Shown in pieces: positions 1-11,458 of a DNA stretch of 34,475 bases. The number at the start of each line of letters is the position of its first letter. Positions within the stretch are counted from its first letter, which is position 1. The position numbers were made by a program, and so were the translations under genes. Below the pieces are notes generated by a model. It ran no database searches, was not told the DNA's origin, and saw only the letters and a list, made by a program, of their open reading frames with translations. This DNA comes from Cudoniella acicularis. Lineage: Eukaryota; Ascomycota; Leotiomycetes; Helotiales; Helotiaceae. The DNA is taken from contig JAAMPI010000503.1 of NCBI GenBank assembly GCA_013054445.1, forward strand, positions 1-34,475, given 5' to 3'.

Positions 1-2929
1 AGTAGACGAGTATATAGAGAAATATACCTTTATATCCACGCTCTAAGCGCCTTTAGTAGCAGACCGGTTCTGCTTGCTAAAAGGGATCTACCTGCCCTTA
101 ACAAACCAAAACAAGCGCTAGCTGTTGAAAAGTGCCACGAGACGGCGAGCAGACAGCTAAACTCTACCGCTCCGACCTTACCTAAATCTACTAACAGGAT
201 CTACTTTAAACTTCTCTCGCCGTTTACTAATATGTTCTGCTTTTTTACGGATAATGTTAGGAAATTCAGACCTATCGTCCGACGTTTGGCTCTCTGGCTA
301 GACTTAGGTCAGCCTTCGACTCTACCCAAGTCTACCCGCCTAAAGGTCTTAATCGTAACTAAGCGAGGAGAGGGTCTAGGCGATGACGAGTTAGACTTAA
401 GGGACTTTAAGCGGATGTTAAGTGAAGAGACGACGATAGACGTTTCAGAACAGTTCTTAGACATCCGGCTCCTAAGCCTGACAGCCCGTAAGAATAATCT
501 CTTAAACAAAGCGCGTTACCGCGAGTTGTTCGAACACCTACTAAATTTTTCAGACCAAGTACGGGAAGCCAGATTTAACACGCAGACGCTCTTCTCCGCC
601 TACCACTTTATCGCCTTCTTCGACTACGCTTTAGATCACGTGGCGGAAACTTTAGTAGAGCCTTTTAATTTTATAGCTACGTCTCGAATCGAAAACCCGG
701 TAATAAGCAATTTACGGGATTATTTAGTAGACTTTCTTTAGGACGTTAAAACTTCCTAAAAGTTATTAGAGTTTGCTATCCTAGTTATTACCTCTACCTT
801 GTTATTAGATAGCTATCTACTAGACATATATTATAGGTTAATCATTATGTTTAAATATTAGCTGATTTGTTTCTAGTCTTTAATCTTTTAGAAGTCTTCC
901 GTATACTCTATAAAGAGGCATGCTATCAGGTCTGTCAATCAGGCGTCCTCGCCTAGCCGGGGATCCTGCTATCTAGATTTGTCAGGTTACTTAAGGGTGA
1001 GTTTATAAAGCAAGTAGGTGCCTTTTCTAGGCTCGCCAACCTATCTAGTACTATATAGCACCAAGAAAAACTCTCCGGATTTTAGCGGGACTGGCTCACT
1101 ATTTATTTACACACGACATGTTTGGTATGCTTAAGAGGAAGACCTTAATACCGTCTGCCGTATAGACATATCATATATGACAACTATACCCGAAAATTTA
1201 GGGCGAAGACTAACATATGGAATTTCGACGTCCCTTACTACTTCTTCTATAGAATAGAGACGTTAGGGATTAATATAAAGGTCAAGCCGCCTATCGCTAT
1301 CGCCCGACTCTTAAGCATTGATAGAGGTGGCGTAAGGGGGATTATCCCCTTGGTTTTTCTTTAAGCCTTAGAGGAGAGGATAAGATTACTATATCTAGTT
1401 CAGGGGAATTTCTATTTTATATTTAGTATAAGTTCTAGTTAGTAGAGCTATACAAAATGTTGCTCCTATCCTATACTGATTCCGTTTATAGGGGGGATTA
1501 TTACCCTCGCTTTAGGTCGTAAAGGATTATCGGTAGAAGACTATATAAACTTTTATAAACGATTGGCTAAACAAGCCTTCGAATTACGCTTCTCCTTATA
1601 TCTTCGAGTAATATTGATATCTTTATTTACTGACGGCATCTACTCGGCTTATAACTTAGAGGCAATCTTATAAGAGGTCTTTGGTAGTGATAAGAGCATT
1701 CTCGAATACTCAAGTATAACAGCTATAGGGGCTCGGATAGGGGTAGTCGCCTCTACGATAAAGCCGGAGCTATTCCTTTTCACGAATTATAATAGGCTAG
1801 GGGATCGAAAATATAAGAACCGTGAGAAGTACGGAGTTCTGCTAGGCGATACACTCGTATAGGAAATATAAGACGCTCTAATACCGTATTACCTTAGCTA
1901 ATTCGAGATAGTATAAGATCTATATCTATAGCACCGGGGTAAGGTAGAGCCGCTCTAGCCTATAGTGCTATTACTAACGTCTGAAGGATCTTTACCCTAA
2001 AGAAGATTGAGGGCCTTAGAAAGTTTTAAGATAGAGGCCTGACCTATAATAATCTAATTAAGCTTAGTTTATAAGAAATTAAAGCCCTATTCTCCGACGA
2101 CCCTTCTGCGAAAAGATCTACCTTAAAGGTGTCCTTAGGTACGGGCAAGGCCTTAGACTATGATCTATAGATATATAGCTCGAGTTCTTGGTAGAGAGAT
2201 CTATAGTTCTTTCGACTTTGTCGAGCACTCTAGTCATCTGTTGATAGCCAGGAAGACAGCGATAGCTTTTATAGAAAGGAACTTGATGGCCTTAAGGAAG
2301 ACCTAAAGGTTAGGAGAAAGAGAAGGCGGGGAGAGTATTTCCGATTTAACGTAGAATTTAACGGCCGGGAGCCTAGGCTAGACGACCTAAATAAGATACC
2401 AGGAATAAAGATCCTAGCGCGAGAGGTAATGCTTCACTCGAAGCAATTAGACCGGCTCGCGTATTATATCATTACGGAGCTTTTTGTTTTCGAGTTAGAC
2501 CCGGAGACTATTCCGAGAAGGGAGAATAGTCGATATTCCTATACTGGTTATATTCTATGTTGCCATCGAGCTGGCACTCCTGCCTTTAAAGTATTATTGT
2601 CGCGATTGATAAGGTCGTCGGCGAAATTTCTCCTGAGGGGTCGAACTCTTTCTGGCTCTATTCGAGATCGCTTATCCCTTATAAGAGACGGGAACTTTAG
2701 GAAAAGAGTGTATTTTGATGTTGCTAGTAAGCAGGATTTGGTCTCGCTCTATCTTCGGGAAGGAAGCTCGGAATCGTATAATATAAGCGGTTCTCTATTT
2801 TCGGTCGCCTGGCTGATAGGAGCACAAGAGTTAAGACGACCCTTTAGTAGACGGGATAGCGTAAAAAGAAAGCGCAAGGAAAATGAGAAGGGATTACCGA
2901 AGAAACGTCCGCGGATATTAACATATTAA
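1..2929 (+). pseudogene. Patatin-like phospholipase with RING-like module, RIP-disabled, 5' end outside window
   Basis: Patatin-like enzymes are lipid acyl hydrolases with a Ser-Asp dyad; fungal versions also act as cell-death effectors. The frame is open from base 1 to 741 and carries the fungal N-terminal region (RLKVLIVTKRG near 340, FEHLLNFSDQVREA near 530). After an in-frame stop the family pattern resumes (EFAILVITSTLLLDSY near 768-815). A RING-like Cys/His module lies at 1155-1250, then the oxyanion motif as LLSIDRGGVRGIIPL (1308-1352), where DGGGxRG has become DRGGxRG. GGIITLALG (about 1491-1517) marks the strand after the nucleophile elbow, but the GxSxG serine is not readable. The second catalytic Asp survives at 2030-2032 in a DRG (from DGG) context. 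The C-terminus is open from 2429 to 2929 and ends in a basic tail. The three blocks lie in three different frames, so at least two shifts (introns or indels) separate them, besides many stops. Family assignment is firm; loss of function is near certain. Confidence 0.88.
1155..1250 (+). other. RING-like zinc module with Cys converted to Tyr
   Basis: The pattern expected just before the patatin domain in this fungal family is C-G-H-x-x-C-x-x-C followed by C-x-x-C. Here it reads YRHIIYDNY (1161-1187) and PYYFFYR (1233-1253). The His is kept, while the expected Cys positions read Tyr. Every change is explained by TG to TA, the RIP transition on one strand. The module could not bind zinc. Confidence 0.7.
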
Positions 2930-3739
2930 AGTAGTTTTATTTGTATCTATACTAATACGCTTATAAAATCATCTTCTAAATCAGACCCGGGGATGATAGG
3001 CTTCGTCATATAAACATCGAGACCTTTACCTAAAGGTAGGCGGTTATTCGGTCTTGAAGAGGAGGATCGCGTGGTGGCCTAGATAGAAGTAGATAAAGTG
3101 TTTAGCCTCGTGTATAACAAAGGAGCCGAAGTTTCGTCTAACGATATAGTGCCAGCTAGGACCTTTCCGCTTATCGAACTACAAAACTGTTAGATACTAT
3201 ATATAGTAAGTAGAATATATTCGTATATTCTTCTTAATATATTATATAATATCCTATAGGGAAGGTTAGCTAGCGGAGAAGAGGACAACTGGCAATGCTA
3301 GTAGAGAAATAAAACTCACCTTCTCTATACTAAATTTTAACATGCCTTCTTTTACTATAATAGAGAAATCAGATCTAGATTGATTATAGGGTAAAAAGGA
3401 CAGGGGAAGGGTTAAACATACTAACATCAACAGCCTCTTGCTATATATCCTTAGTCTATGAATATTGTTAGTTATATCTTCCTATAACCCTAGATCTTAT
3501 AGTAAGAGGAGAAATATCGTACTATGTCCGTAGATTTGATCTGAGCTATATAACGTGTTAGTTAGCTGATACAAACATATTAAGCGTATAACGTCTGTCC
3601 CTACGTCACGAGACGCACCCTATAACGAGACATATCCTAGGTACTTTAAGTTTAAACGACTATAAATATGTCTATATAAAAATCTTTTATTTAAAATTTA
3701 TTATAGTATATCATATACTTCCTATATACACTCCTCGTC
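2930..3739. other. AT-rich intergenic stretch, nothing recognised
   Basis: This stretch lies between the patatin pseudogene and the left repeat copy. It is TpA-rich and stop-dense in all frames. I see no conserved motif, tRNA or clear repeat. Confidence 0.4.
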
Positions 3740-4508
3740 TATTACTTTCGAAAAATATTATTATGTCGTCGCTAGCCACTCAAATCAATAGAGAGCCTCG
3801 TTTTATACTATAACAGGGCCTTCGACATAAGGCACCACTATTACGCTTCTTCGACCTTCTATATATATAAAACGAATAGGTATGGTATATATATAGTGTT
3901 ATAAGGCTAAAAAAGTAGTGCTATAATTGTGGCGACTAAGACGTACTATTTTATATAACGTTACCATATATACTAGTACCTCCTCTAATTAAGCGAGCAA
4001 GAACCCTAGTAATCTACGTCGGGGTTATCGTAATCTTAGTAGAATTTATTGGCTACTAAATTATAGATATAAGGCGTGTGGCTGACTAGGGGTAGATCTG
4101 GCCGGAAATTCCCGTTTCCCGATATCTTCCGACTAGCCAAGATTGGCCGACAGCTATCCTCACTTCTAGCTTATTATATATTGTTTCGATTCTAGCTTAT
4201 CTCTGTTACTTGCTTCGAGCTCCACATACTTCGTGATCTAGAAGAGACGACGGACGACGAACGACGTCGATACTAGGCCCTAGCCTCTAAGGGAATTCTT
4301 ACTCTTATAAGATCGCTAACGAGTTCGAAGATGACCTCGATGATGACAGCAGGAGTGCCCAAAGGAGTACGATATCATCACGTCAGACCGTAATAACCTA
4401 GCCAAGACGGTAATAGCATTACAGACGGTGGTAACGATAAGGAGTATAGCGGCAGAGCTTTAATAGTAGCGGCGATATTTCCTATAATCTATAACGAAGA
4501 CATAATAG

Positions 4509-4578
4509 AGATGGCGTAAAGGAGATAGCGCAAAGGAGATAGCGTAAAGGAGATGGCGTAAAGGAGACGATATAAAGG
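4509..4578. repeat. Five tandem copies of a 14-bp unit
   Basis: The consensus unit is AGATGGCGTAAAGG. The five units start at 4509, 4523, 4537, 4551 and 4565; the last is diverged. The array lies in the non-transposase part of repeat copy 1 and has no visible counterpart in copy 2, so it expanded in this copy or collapsed in the other. Confidence 0.85.
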
Positions 4579-4856
4579 AAGTGGCACGATAATAGCGAGT
4601 ATAATAATAGCAGGTATACCGGCTATCACGACTATTCGTAATACTTATCACGGACTAAGCGCGGTAGAGGAAAGTTAAAAATTAGATATAACCTCTTATG
4701 TCTAAGTTCGACGAAGATTAAACATTAAAACTAAGTTGCTATCTAGCGACTAAATCTTAAAGCTAGCCTAAGCTAGCCTTATAGTCAACAACTCTCTATC
4801 GTATATACAAATAGCACTTTTGGCCTCTACTACTATATCTTCGCTGTTAGGGCTCT

Positions 4857-6610
4857 CTATAGTTCTGGCACAATTTTATCTTCCGCAATCGATGATCTCG
4901 ACGATAAGGCTCTGGCTAGCGATGCCGCCTTTCTAGTCCGCGCGATTTTAGTAATTGCCTCTAGCTCTAGCTCTAGTCTTTCTGCCACTACCAACGCCTC
5001 CACCTCTAGCACGGCACTTTTACGCTTCCGACCACGTTTACCCTTACCTTTAGCTTCTTTAGCAGCGTCCGATTTAGCACGCTTCACCCGTACTTCCTCG
5101 AGGTCTTTATAGCTCATGACCTTCGCCTTGCCTAGCACTAACGACTTAGTCGCTCGTCGAACTTTAGCTTTATTATTGATTGTGGTCAGAAATTAAATTC
5201 GGTCCTCTTAGAGGATGCCTAGAGCAGAAGATTTTTAGAACGCTTTAGTATACTTCTGTAAGTGCCTTGCTAGATTCTGTTTGCTCGTCTCGTCAAGCGT
5301 ATAAGCATCCCGTTAGATGATCAGGTTCCGCAGTAATATAAATGTCTCTATTGACACTAGTGTCATAGGAGTTTACGGTTCTATATCCTGCCGACAAGAC
5401 CCTACCTTAACCTTATCGGCTCTTAGAATCGCTGGTTCAGCTAGGGGGGCGGGCATACTTCTAAGCACCCTATCTGGATTGAATAGAAACAAACCATATG
5501 CTACGAAGCCGGCCTTAATATTCTTTAGCGTAAACGCTATTTTTCTTGCCGGGCTATATAGAGAGGTGAAGTGCTCTTTACTAATAGTATTTACACCTCC
5601 TTACTCAAGTCGATCAACCTGGTCGCGGTACGCTGTCTTTAGTAGAGCAAATGATACTATATCACAAGGCTAGAGCTTGTAGGAAGTATGAGAAGGGAGA
5701 CGACATAGAAGAATATTGTTCTCGAAACAGAACTCTAGGATTTCGAGGGTTTCGTACGTCCTAAAGCTATTATAGATCAAGATACGTCGTTTCTTGTTAG
5801 CTCGTTCTTTGGTTTCGGGATCAAATATGCGCTTGAGCCACTCTAGGCTGATTTTAGAGTCGGTATATCTAGAGTCGGAGTACGTATACTACTATCTAGG
5901 AGTAGGAAACGTGGTCTAGTTGCTCCGATAGGTGTTTGCGGGCCAAATTATCATTGGATTTAGATACCTGCTATCGCCACTGATATATTCGATAGCAGTC
6001 ACGGATATACGCTTGACTCGCGCACCTCTATAGTCTCGCTTATCAAACTTACTTATAAGGACTTTGACAGAGCCTGGCATAGACAGCATTACTCTAGTCT
6101 CGTCTATGTTATACACATTCTCGGCCAAGACACCGGGATCCTATAATACTTCTTGAATCACCTTAAACTAGTATACGATCTTCCTATATATATTCTTTTC
6201 GTGACGCTTCTAGTCTAACGCCTTGACTCTCCTCGCTAGCAGTATCGGATGGCGTTTCTCTAGAGCCTTTGCCTAGTTTCGACCAGGAGCCTTGAAAGGC
6301 CTTTCGGTGGTTGATCGGTGGCGGGTAACACTATAGGCCAGTGAGGGGATAAATTTCATCCGTATCGGAAAGCTAAGATTAGACATTGATAGCAAATACT
6401 TAACAAGGACGTCCTCCTCCTACGGAGTGAGGTACTGTTGGCTCTAGGCCTTCTCTTCTATCGAGGGTCGTCCGCGAGCACGATGATAGAGTGTAGAGTG
6501 TGGGACTTTGCTATGATCTGTAAGAGCACGGTATGATCTAGGCATGCCAGGAGGCACGCCTTATACCAATACTTTAGTAGCCCTGTCTATATTATTGTCG
6601 TAATAGTGGA
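4857..6610 (-). pseudogene. pogo/Fot1-family DDE transposase, copy 1, RIP-disabled
   Basis: The element would move by cut-and-paste, the transposase binding the element ends and cutting with a DDE triad. Reading the minus strand from about 6610: an N-terminal helix-turn-helix region (PPGMPRSYRALTDHSKVPHS, then RARGRPSIEEKA), the DDE_1 core beginning NVYNIDETRVMLS and YLNPMIIWPA, LEFCFENNILLCRLPSHTS, and a basic C-terminus (GKAKVMSYKDLEEVRVKRAK, then GKGKRGRKRK). This order is diagnostic of Fot1-like pogo elements. Triad: first Asp at 6102-6104 kept; second changed to Asn (5769-5771, YNSFRTYETLEI where YDGF is expected); third kept as PCD at 5661-5663. TAG/TAA stops interrupt the frame, for example KA*SQQYLTP. 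The exact start codon is unclear. Inactive. Confidence 0.9.
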
Positions 6611-6700
6611 TATAGAAGGAGACGAGAGAGCGCTTCTATAGGCACTAACGTGCTGCCGCCGCGTACCTGCGTATAGAATGTTCGAGAAACATACTAAGTT

Positions 6701-7171
6701 ACTACGCCACACGCGTGACATTCTATATATATGTCCGCTAACCACCCGGAATAAGTATATTCCGATAATAGCCTCTATCACGCTTCATTTTTGCGCCTAT
6801 TCAACCCGTAAACATTGTGAACTCTACCCTTCTAAACCCCACCCCTTATACGACATCTACTTCGATCTCGAAGGCGTAAACCTCTGCCGTCGAGGGCTCA
6901 CTTTCATCGTCACCCTTTTGATCGATACGGGTATCCTAACTATACGCGTCTCTGCTACAGACAGTTGGTTGACGGACTAGAATTGGCCTTAGCACTAATA
7001 GTTTTTATATAACGTGATTTAGATTTAAATTGTTATAGTTTATATAGTAGACGTCAAAACTAGTATTAGTTCTAAAGAATAATTGATTTTAACTAGCTCT
7101 TATCGATAGAAGATACCCGAAGTCTTAGTATACTCTTATAGACCTTACTATAATAACTATCGTGGCCCTTT
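6701..7171. other. Spacer between repeat copy 1 and the HET pseudogene
   Basis: An open stretch exists on the plus strand here (to about 6980), but its composition fits chance in a relatively CpA-rich patch and no motif is recognisable. No gene is supported. Confidence 0.4.
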
Positions 7172-9517
7172 TTAGATGATTATAAACTTATCCCCTTTAT
7201 ATGCTAGAGAGTATAAATTCTCTAAAGCCCTGTCCCGAAGGCGTAGAGGAATAATATAAGGGCCTACTATATGATAATTGTTACTAGAAGGGCGAAGAAT
7301 AAAGGCCATATATACTTGCGGGAACAAAAAGACGAGCTTGTCGCCTTCTTGTACTCTAGGAGGGCTTATACCGTAGAATCTAGATACCGAAGTAGTAAAG
7401 AAGGACCTCGGTGGCTTAAAAAGTTCCCTTATTAGTTTATTAAGCTACGGCAACTCTTCTAATCTATCCTTACCCCTTAAAATATTTGAATACCGGGTCT
7501 CGCCTGTGATAGGGTACTCACTTCCAGCGAGATTATAGAATTGCTTATCGAACTCCTCCTTAGACATTTCTAATAGGTTAGAATAACCTTCGAGGAGATC
7601 TCTCTAGACGAAAGTTAGCCACTTTTCCGAGTCTAAAGTACGACCTACACTTAGAACTTTCCTACGACATAGCTTATCTATCTTATAAAGAATTTGGGTC
7701 GTATACCGAAGTTTAAGAAAGATCAAAGAGGGGGGGTTATCTGGCCGAGTCGTGATTTCTAGTAACGAGTGGTCACTAGTCTTCTTATTATAGTCTAAGG
7801 ATCTTTAAATTTCTCGCCCTTCGGCCTGACTTGCTACAGATAAGCTTTTTATCTGCCGTTCTAAGTATACCCTTATGCTATCACTAGAGGCGAAATATAT
7901 AGACTCTTTGACTATATTAACCTCGTCGACAAGGAAGCCTCTTACAGTAAGCGCTATATTATCGATCGAGATTAGTTCCCGGTCGACTACGCCTCTAGTA
8001 ACTATATGTCTGCCGTGTTGTTTTCGAAGCAGCGACGTATAGCCCCTAGGACCTTGATTTTGGTGATATAGCCAGTGCTAGGTAATATCTTTATAGCGGC
8101 GTAAGAAAGGACTATTCCGGGAGAAATCCGGTACCTATAATGACATTCCAGGTATTGGTACGTTGAGTGATAAGGACAATAGATATTCTAGGTATATATC
8201 GATCACTCCTGGCTCCTTATTTTCTTTACGAAGCATATATACTATCATATCCCGATATACTTCGGCGATCGATTTTCCGTAGTCTACTAGTATATAATGA
8301 TACACATATGGCTTCGCTATACCAAATACGCCGTAGATCTTATCGCTAAGGTTAGTTACGTCAAAGGCTTTACACTAAGGAAGAATCTTATATAATAGTC
8401 TTAGGCGCACCCTGCCTCCGTTCTCTAATACTATTCTACGTAGGGTAATAAGTGTGGCTAAATTTTCCTTAGCTTCGTCATGATTCTTCTAAACAGTGTA
8501 TAGCTTATTCTTAAACGTTCTTAAACGTATCAGGTTCCCGTTCGAGTCAACGTCATTCACTATTCGAACGTACTCTAGCTTAGGAGAGTCTTTTAAAAGC
8601 TCAGGCAGAACCTAATAGGTTGCTAGGAATTTCCTATACGAGATAACTCGTGAGCCGTATAGTATCTAAGGAAGAGTCTTTCTAAGGACAAACTCTTAGA
8701 CAATCCAAGTACGACGGAACCAGGAACGCTTTAACAACCTGCTAAAGCCAATAGCAAACCTACGAGTCCGTATAGTATCTACATTTTCTTCGGAAATTAT
8801 TTTAAGAATCTCGTCGCTAAGTATCTCGTCGCTAAGCATATCGTCGCTCTTGCGTTCTGCCGAGCCAAGCCATACAATAATGCTTGACGCTTAGTAGTAA
8901 ATCTTACCTATAAGCGGTATCTGAATATTCTTTTTAGCTATACCCTTTTCTCTAACTTGATTGATATAAATAGCATTAATCTAAAGCTTACGAATAGAAG
9001 TCGGCCTGCGAAGCCGCGTAAGAGTATCGTAAAGGTTATATAAGACCTCGAAAGGGCGACCGTTAATCTAGATAGTATGTTTTACTTGCTCTATGTCTTC
9101 CTAGCAATATGACAAAGCCTCGTACTATGCCCCGAATAAGTCTAGAATAGTGTTTTTAATTGTATAGAAAAGGTCATCTTCGCCGGGCAATAAAGATAAC
9201 ACTCTGATTTAGTTTCGATCTAACGGCAAATGCTCGTAAGGATCTTCGAGTTTCTAATAATACTTTAGACTAGACGTTTCCGGGTAGGGTTGTGAAGTAA
9301 CGTATATCTCCGGTGATTTAGAAGCTATAGATTATAGTCTACGAGGGAGATGAACAACTCTAACTCCTGCTTTTTGACACAGAGAGAACAAATCCTGCTA
9401 GTAGTTCCGTAGGCTCGATAGGCAGTCGTCGCAAACATGATAGGTCCTCCTATTCGGGCCTGATTCTTGGCCGGGAGCCTCTATCCACTTGCTCTATCTA
9501 CCGTTATCCTAAGCCAT
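7172..9517 (-). pseudogene. HET-domain (heterokaryon incompatibility) protein, RIP-disabled
   Basis: HET-domain proteins trigger incompatibility and programmed cell death when unlike fungal strains fuse. One frame of 782 codons runs from an ATG at 9515-9517 to a TAA at 7172-7174, with many internal TAG/TAA. Order on the minus strand: a short N-terminal module (TYHVCDDCLSSLRN); the HET core YEALSYC, then INGRPFEVLYNLYDTLTRLR with IN at about 9062-9067, IGKIYYQASSIIVWLG; further on DKIYGVFGIAKPYVYH, VDYGKSIAEVYRD (near 8241-8341); and a C-terminal segment GDKLVFLFPQVYMAFILRPS near 7300-7345. Codon positions at 9064, 8341 and 7342 share one phase, so no net indel is seen. The C-terminal TAA could itself be a converted CAA. 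The core motifs make the family call strong. Confidence 0.87.
8808..8852. repeat. 15-bp tandem repeat inside the HET pseudogene
   Basis: ATCTCGTCGCTAAGT is followed directly by ATCTCGTCGCTAAGC and a partial third unit. On the minus strand it encodes repeated SDEIL-like pentapeptides. The period is a multiple of three, so it would have been tolerated in the ancestral protein. It lies in the variable stretch after the IVWLG motif. Confidence 0.8.
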
Positions 9518-10588
9518 TTTATCGCACGTCTCGTAGGCTATCGGCTTTGGTCTGGCATTTATCTATAACGCCGCTATTGCCGACAGCTACTATAGATTCT
9601 ACGAAGTTCCGTTATACGGTCGTTTTTAAGTCCCGAATCGTAGTTAAAACTAGTAAGAGAATGCCTCCTACGAACGTGAAGTATAAGGTGGCGACTTTAG
9701 AGTAGCGTAAAATCAAACTAGTATAGCTAAACCTGTTAAAAGGCGTCTATTTGCGTCGGTTTATAAGTTAAGAGATTAAGTAGGAGATTAGCCAAATATA
9801 AAGAGTATAGTCGAATACGAGGAAGGTCGTCGAGTATATAAGGAGGGTCGTCGAATGTAAGGAGGTTGTCGAATATAGGCAGCCCGCTCTTAGGTCTAAC
9901 GCAATACCGCTCACCTGCTAAGGAAAAGATCGAGACACGTGCTATAACGCCACAAACATGACCAGGCGTAAAAATAGTGGCTAAGTAAAATATAACAAGC
10001 GCGGATTTATATAATATATTTTAACTAGGCGAATATATATTAATAAGCACTAAATCCTAAAACTAATCATACGTCGTTTATACCCCTCTCTTCAAACCGG
10101 AGTAACTCCCGGACTTCTTTATTTTGTCTTCGAGTGTTTTTAAAATTTAGAGCTATATTCTTTTATTATAGAAGCTTTGCTTAATTGCCCCGAATCTTGA
10201 AGAGACCTTAATGGTCACGATTAAGTAGGGGGTGACAGCCGAAGTTACGATCAGTAGCGTGATTAAAACTATTAATAGTACGATTAACTATAGTCTTTTT
10301 CTTATTACTAAGTGGCTATCTTAAGGAGGAACAACTAAAGAAAATAAGGTATTAATAACAACTTTATAGGCCTACTAACAATTTTTTTTAGATTTTAAAA
10401 CTATAAATCTGTCTCGTGACATAGTGCGTCTCGGTATAGAGGGAGAGACGTTATAAAAAAAAAAGGACGAGTTTATACTCTACCTTAATACATATCCTTT
10501 AGCGTTTCTATTAAATAAACCAACTTATCCGACATGTTTATAGCTTCTCGCGACTTAAGGTATTAAACAAACGAGGGTTGTCTACAAA
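9518..10588. other. Intergenic, with a short degenerate tandem repeat
   Basis: At 9808-9880 a unit of about 18-20 bp containing GTCGAATATAAGGAGG recurs three to four times with mismatches. An A tract lies near 10447-10462. No coding frame with recognisable motifs was seen. Confidence 0.5.
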
Positions 10589-10730
10589 CTACGTAGCTAA
10601 GATTTCGCTATAGCTTAGGCTAATAAAGAGATTATTTTTTATATCTAAAATCGATGTCAACGTTAACGATATCGATATACATATATATATACACTGATAT
10701 CGATATTCTAATTGCGTAATCATATCGTCG

Positions 10731-10935
10731 GTAATTAGAATCCGTATTCTAATTACGTATCTAATCATATCGTTAATTAGAATCCGTATTCTAATTACGT
10801 ATCTAATTATATCGTCGGTAATTAGAATTCGTATTCTAATTGCGTATTTAATCATATCGTCGGTAATTAGAATTCGTATTATCACATCGCCGGTAATTAG
10901 AATACGTATTCTAATTGCGTAGTCTAATCATATCA
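10731..10935. repeat. AT-rich minisatellite with internal palindrome
   Basis: The sequence TAATTAGAATNCGTATTCTAATT recurs at 10732, 10774, 10819 and 10864, and again at 10894 after a shortened unit, giving spacings of 42, 45, 45 and 30 bases. Within each unit ATTAGAAT and ATTCTAAT form an inverted repeat around a short centre, so each unit could fold into a hairpin. Units are joined by CATATCGTCGG-like spacers. An unrelated AT microsatellite lies just upstream (about 10676-10692). An apparent minus-strand frame here is only the repeat translated. Confidence 0.88.
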
Positions 10936-11458
10936 TGTTTTTGAATAAGATAGTACTAAACTTAGATTAAATAGGAGATTGAACTACACGTGATCTTATA
11001 TAAGCTAGCTGCGATAAAACCCATCACTCTAAAATTCACACGCCATTTCCCTATATCTTTATAGGCTGCTATCGAAGCTATAGCTGCCGTAGCAATTTAA
11101 ACAAACGCCTTAAAACTCACGACAAGACTAACCTAAAGAGGGGAAATACAAGACAGCGGGCTTGACCGTCTAAAGCCGGAAGGCATCAATAAAGGATAGT
11201 GTTAGGAGGAGGAAGGAACCCTATCAAATGTCTACTAACAACGGCCAAGTCGTGTATTGAGTTTCGGTAATAACTAGGGGCTTAAGCGAACCCCTAAGTT
11301 AAGGAAATCGAAACATCTGATTTTAATCCTACTAAATTTTTATATAGTATTATAACAAATATAGTAAGGATCAACCGATTTAAGAGATTGATTAAACATT
11401 AGGTGCGTTAAGTTTTATCTTATAGTTCTACTAGAGAAAAACGATCCTATAAAGTGTG
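10936..11458. other. Spacer left of the multi-gene block
   Basis: No motif or convincing frame. CpA is somewhat more frequent at 11130-11290 than in the flanks. Confidence 0.35.

Larger units (their letters stand above)
3740..6700 (-). repeat. Repeat unit, copy 1 (contains pogo/Fot1 transposase)
   Basis: This segment aligns collinearly with 30948-33812. Landmarks shared in order are the left edge (ATTATTATGTCGTCGC here, ATTATTATCGTGTCGTCGC in copy 2), the block CCCGATATCTTCCGAC against CCCGACATCCTCCGAT, AGTTCGAAGATGACCT against ATTCGAAGATGACCTT, the whole transposase, and the right edge ending near GTTCGAGAAACAT. About 1.1 kb of shared sequence lies beyond the transposase C-terminus, so the repeated unit is longer than the coding region alone. 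I could not identify terminal inverted repeats or the TA target duplication by eye. The edges are the points where similarity fades and are good to perhaps 20-30 bases. Confidence 0.8.

Noticed and set aside
6587..6980. Overlapping open frames on both strands at the right edge of repeat copy 1
   Set aside because: They straddle the edge of the repeat and lack motifs; the minus-strand one overlaps the start of the transposase in a different phase.
10589..10885. Minus-strand open frame with repeated RIRILITDD-like peptides
   Set aside because: It is the translated minisatellite; period and content follow the DNA repeat, and no homologous protein pattern is seen.
10731..10935. CRISPR-like array
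   Set aside because: Units run directly into each other with near-identical spacers and there are no cas genes; the organism is a eukaryote. It is a minisatellite.
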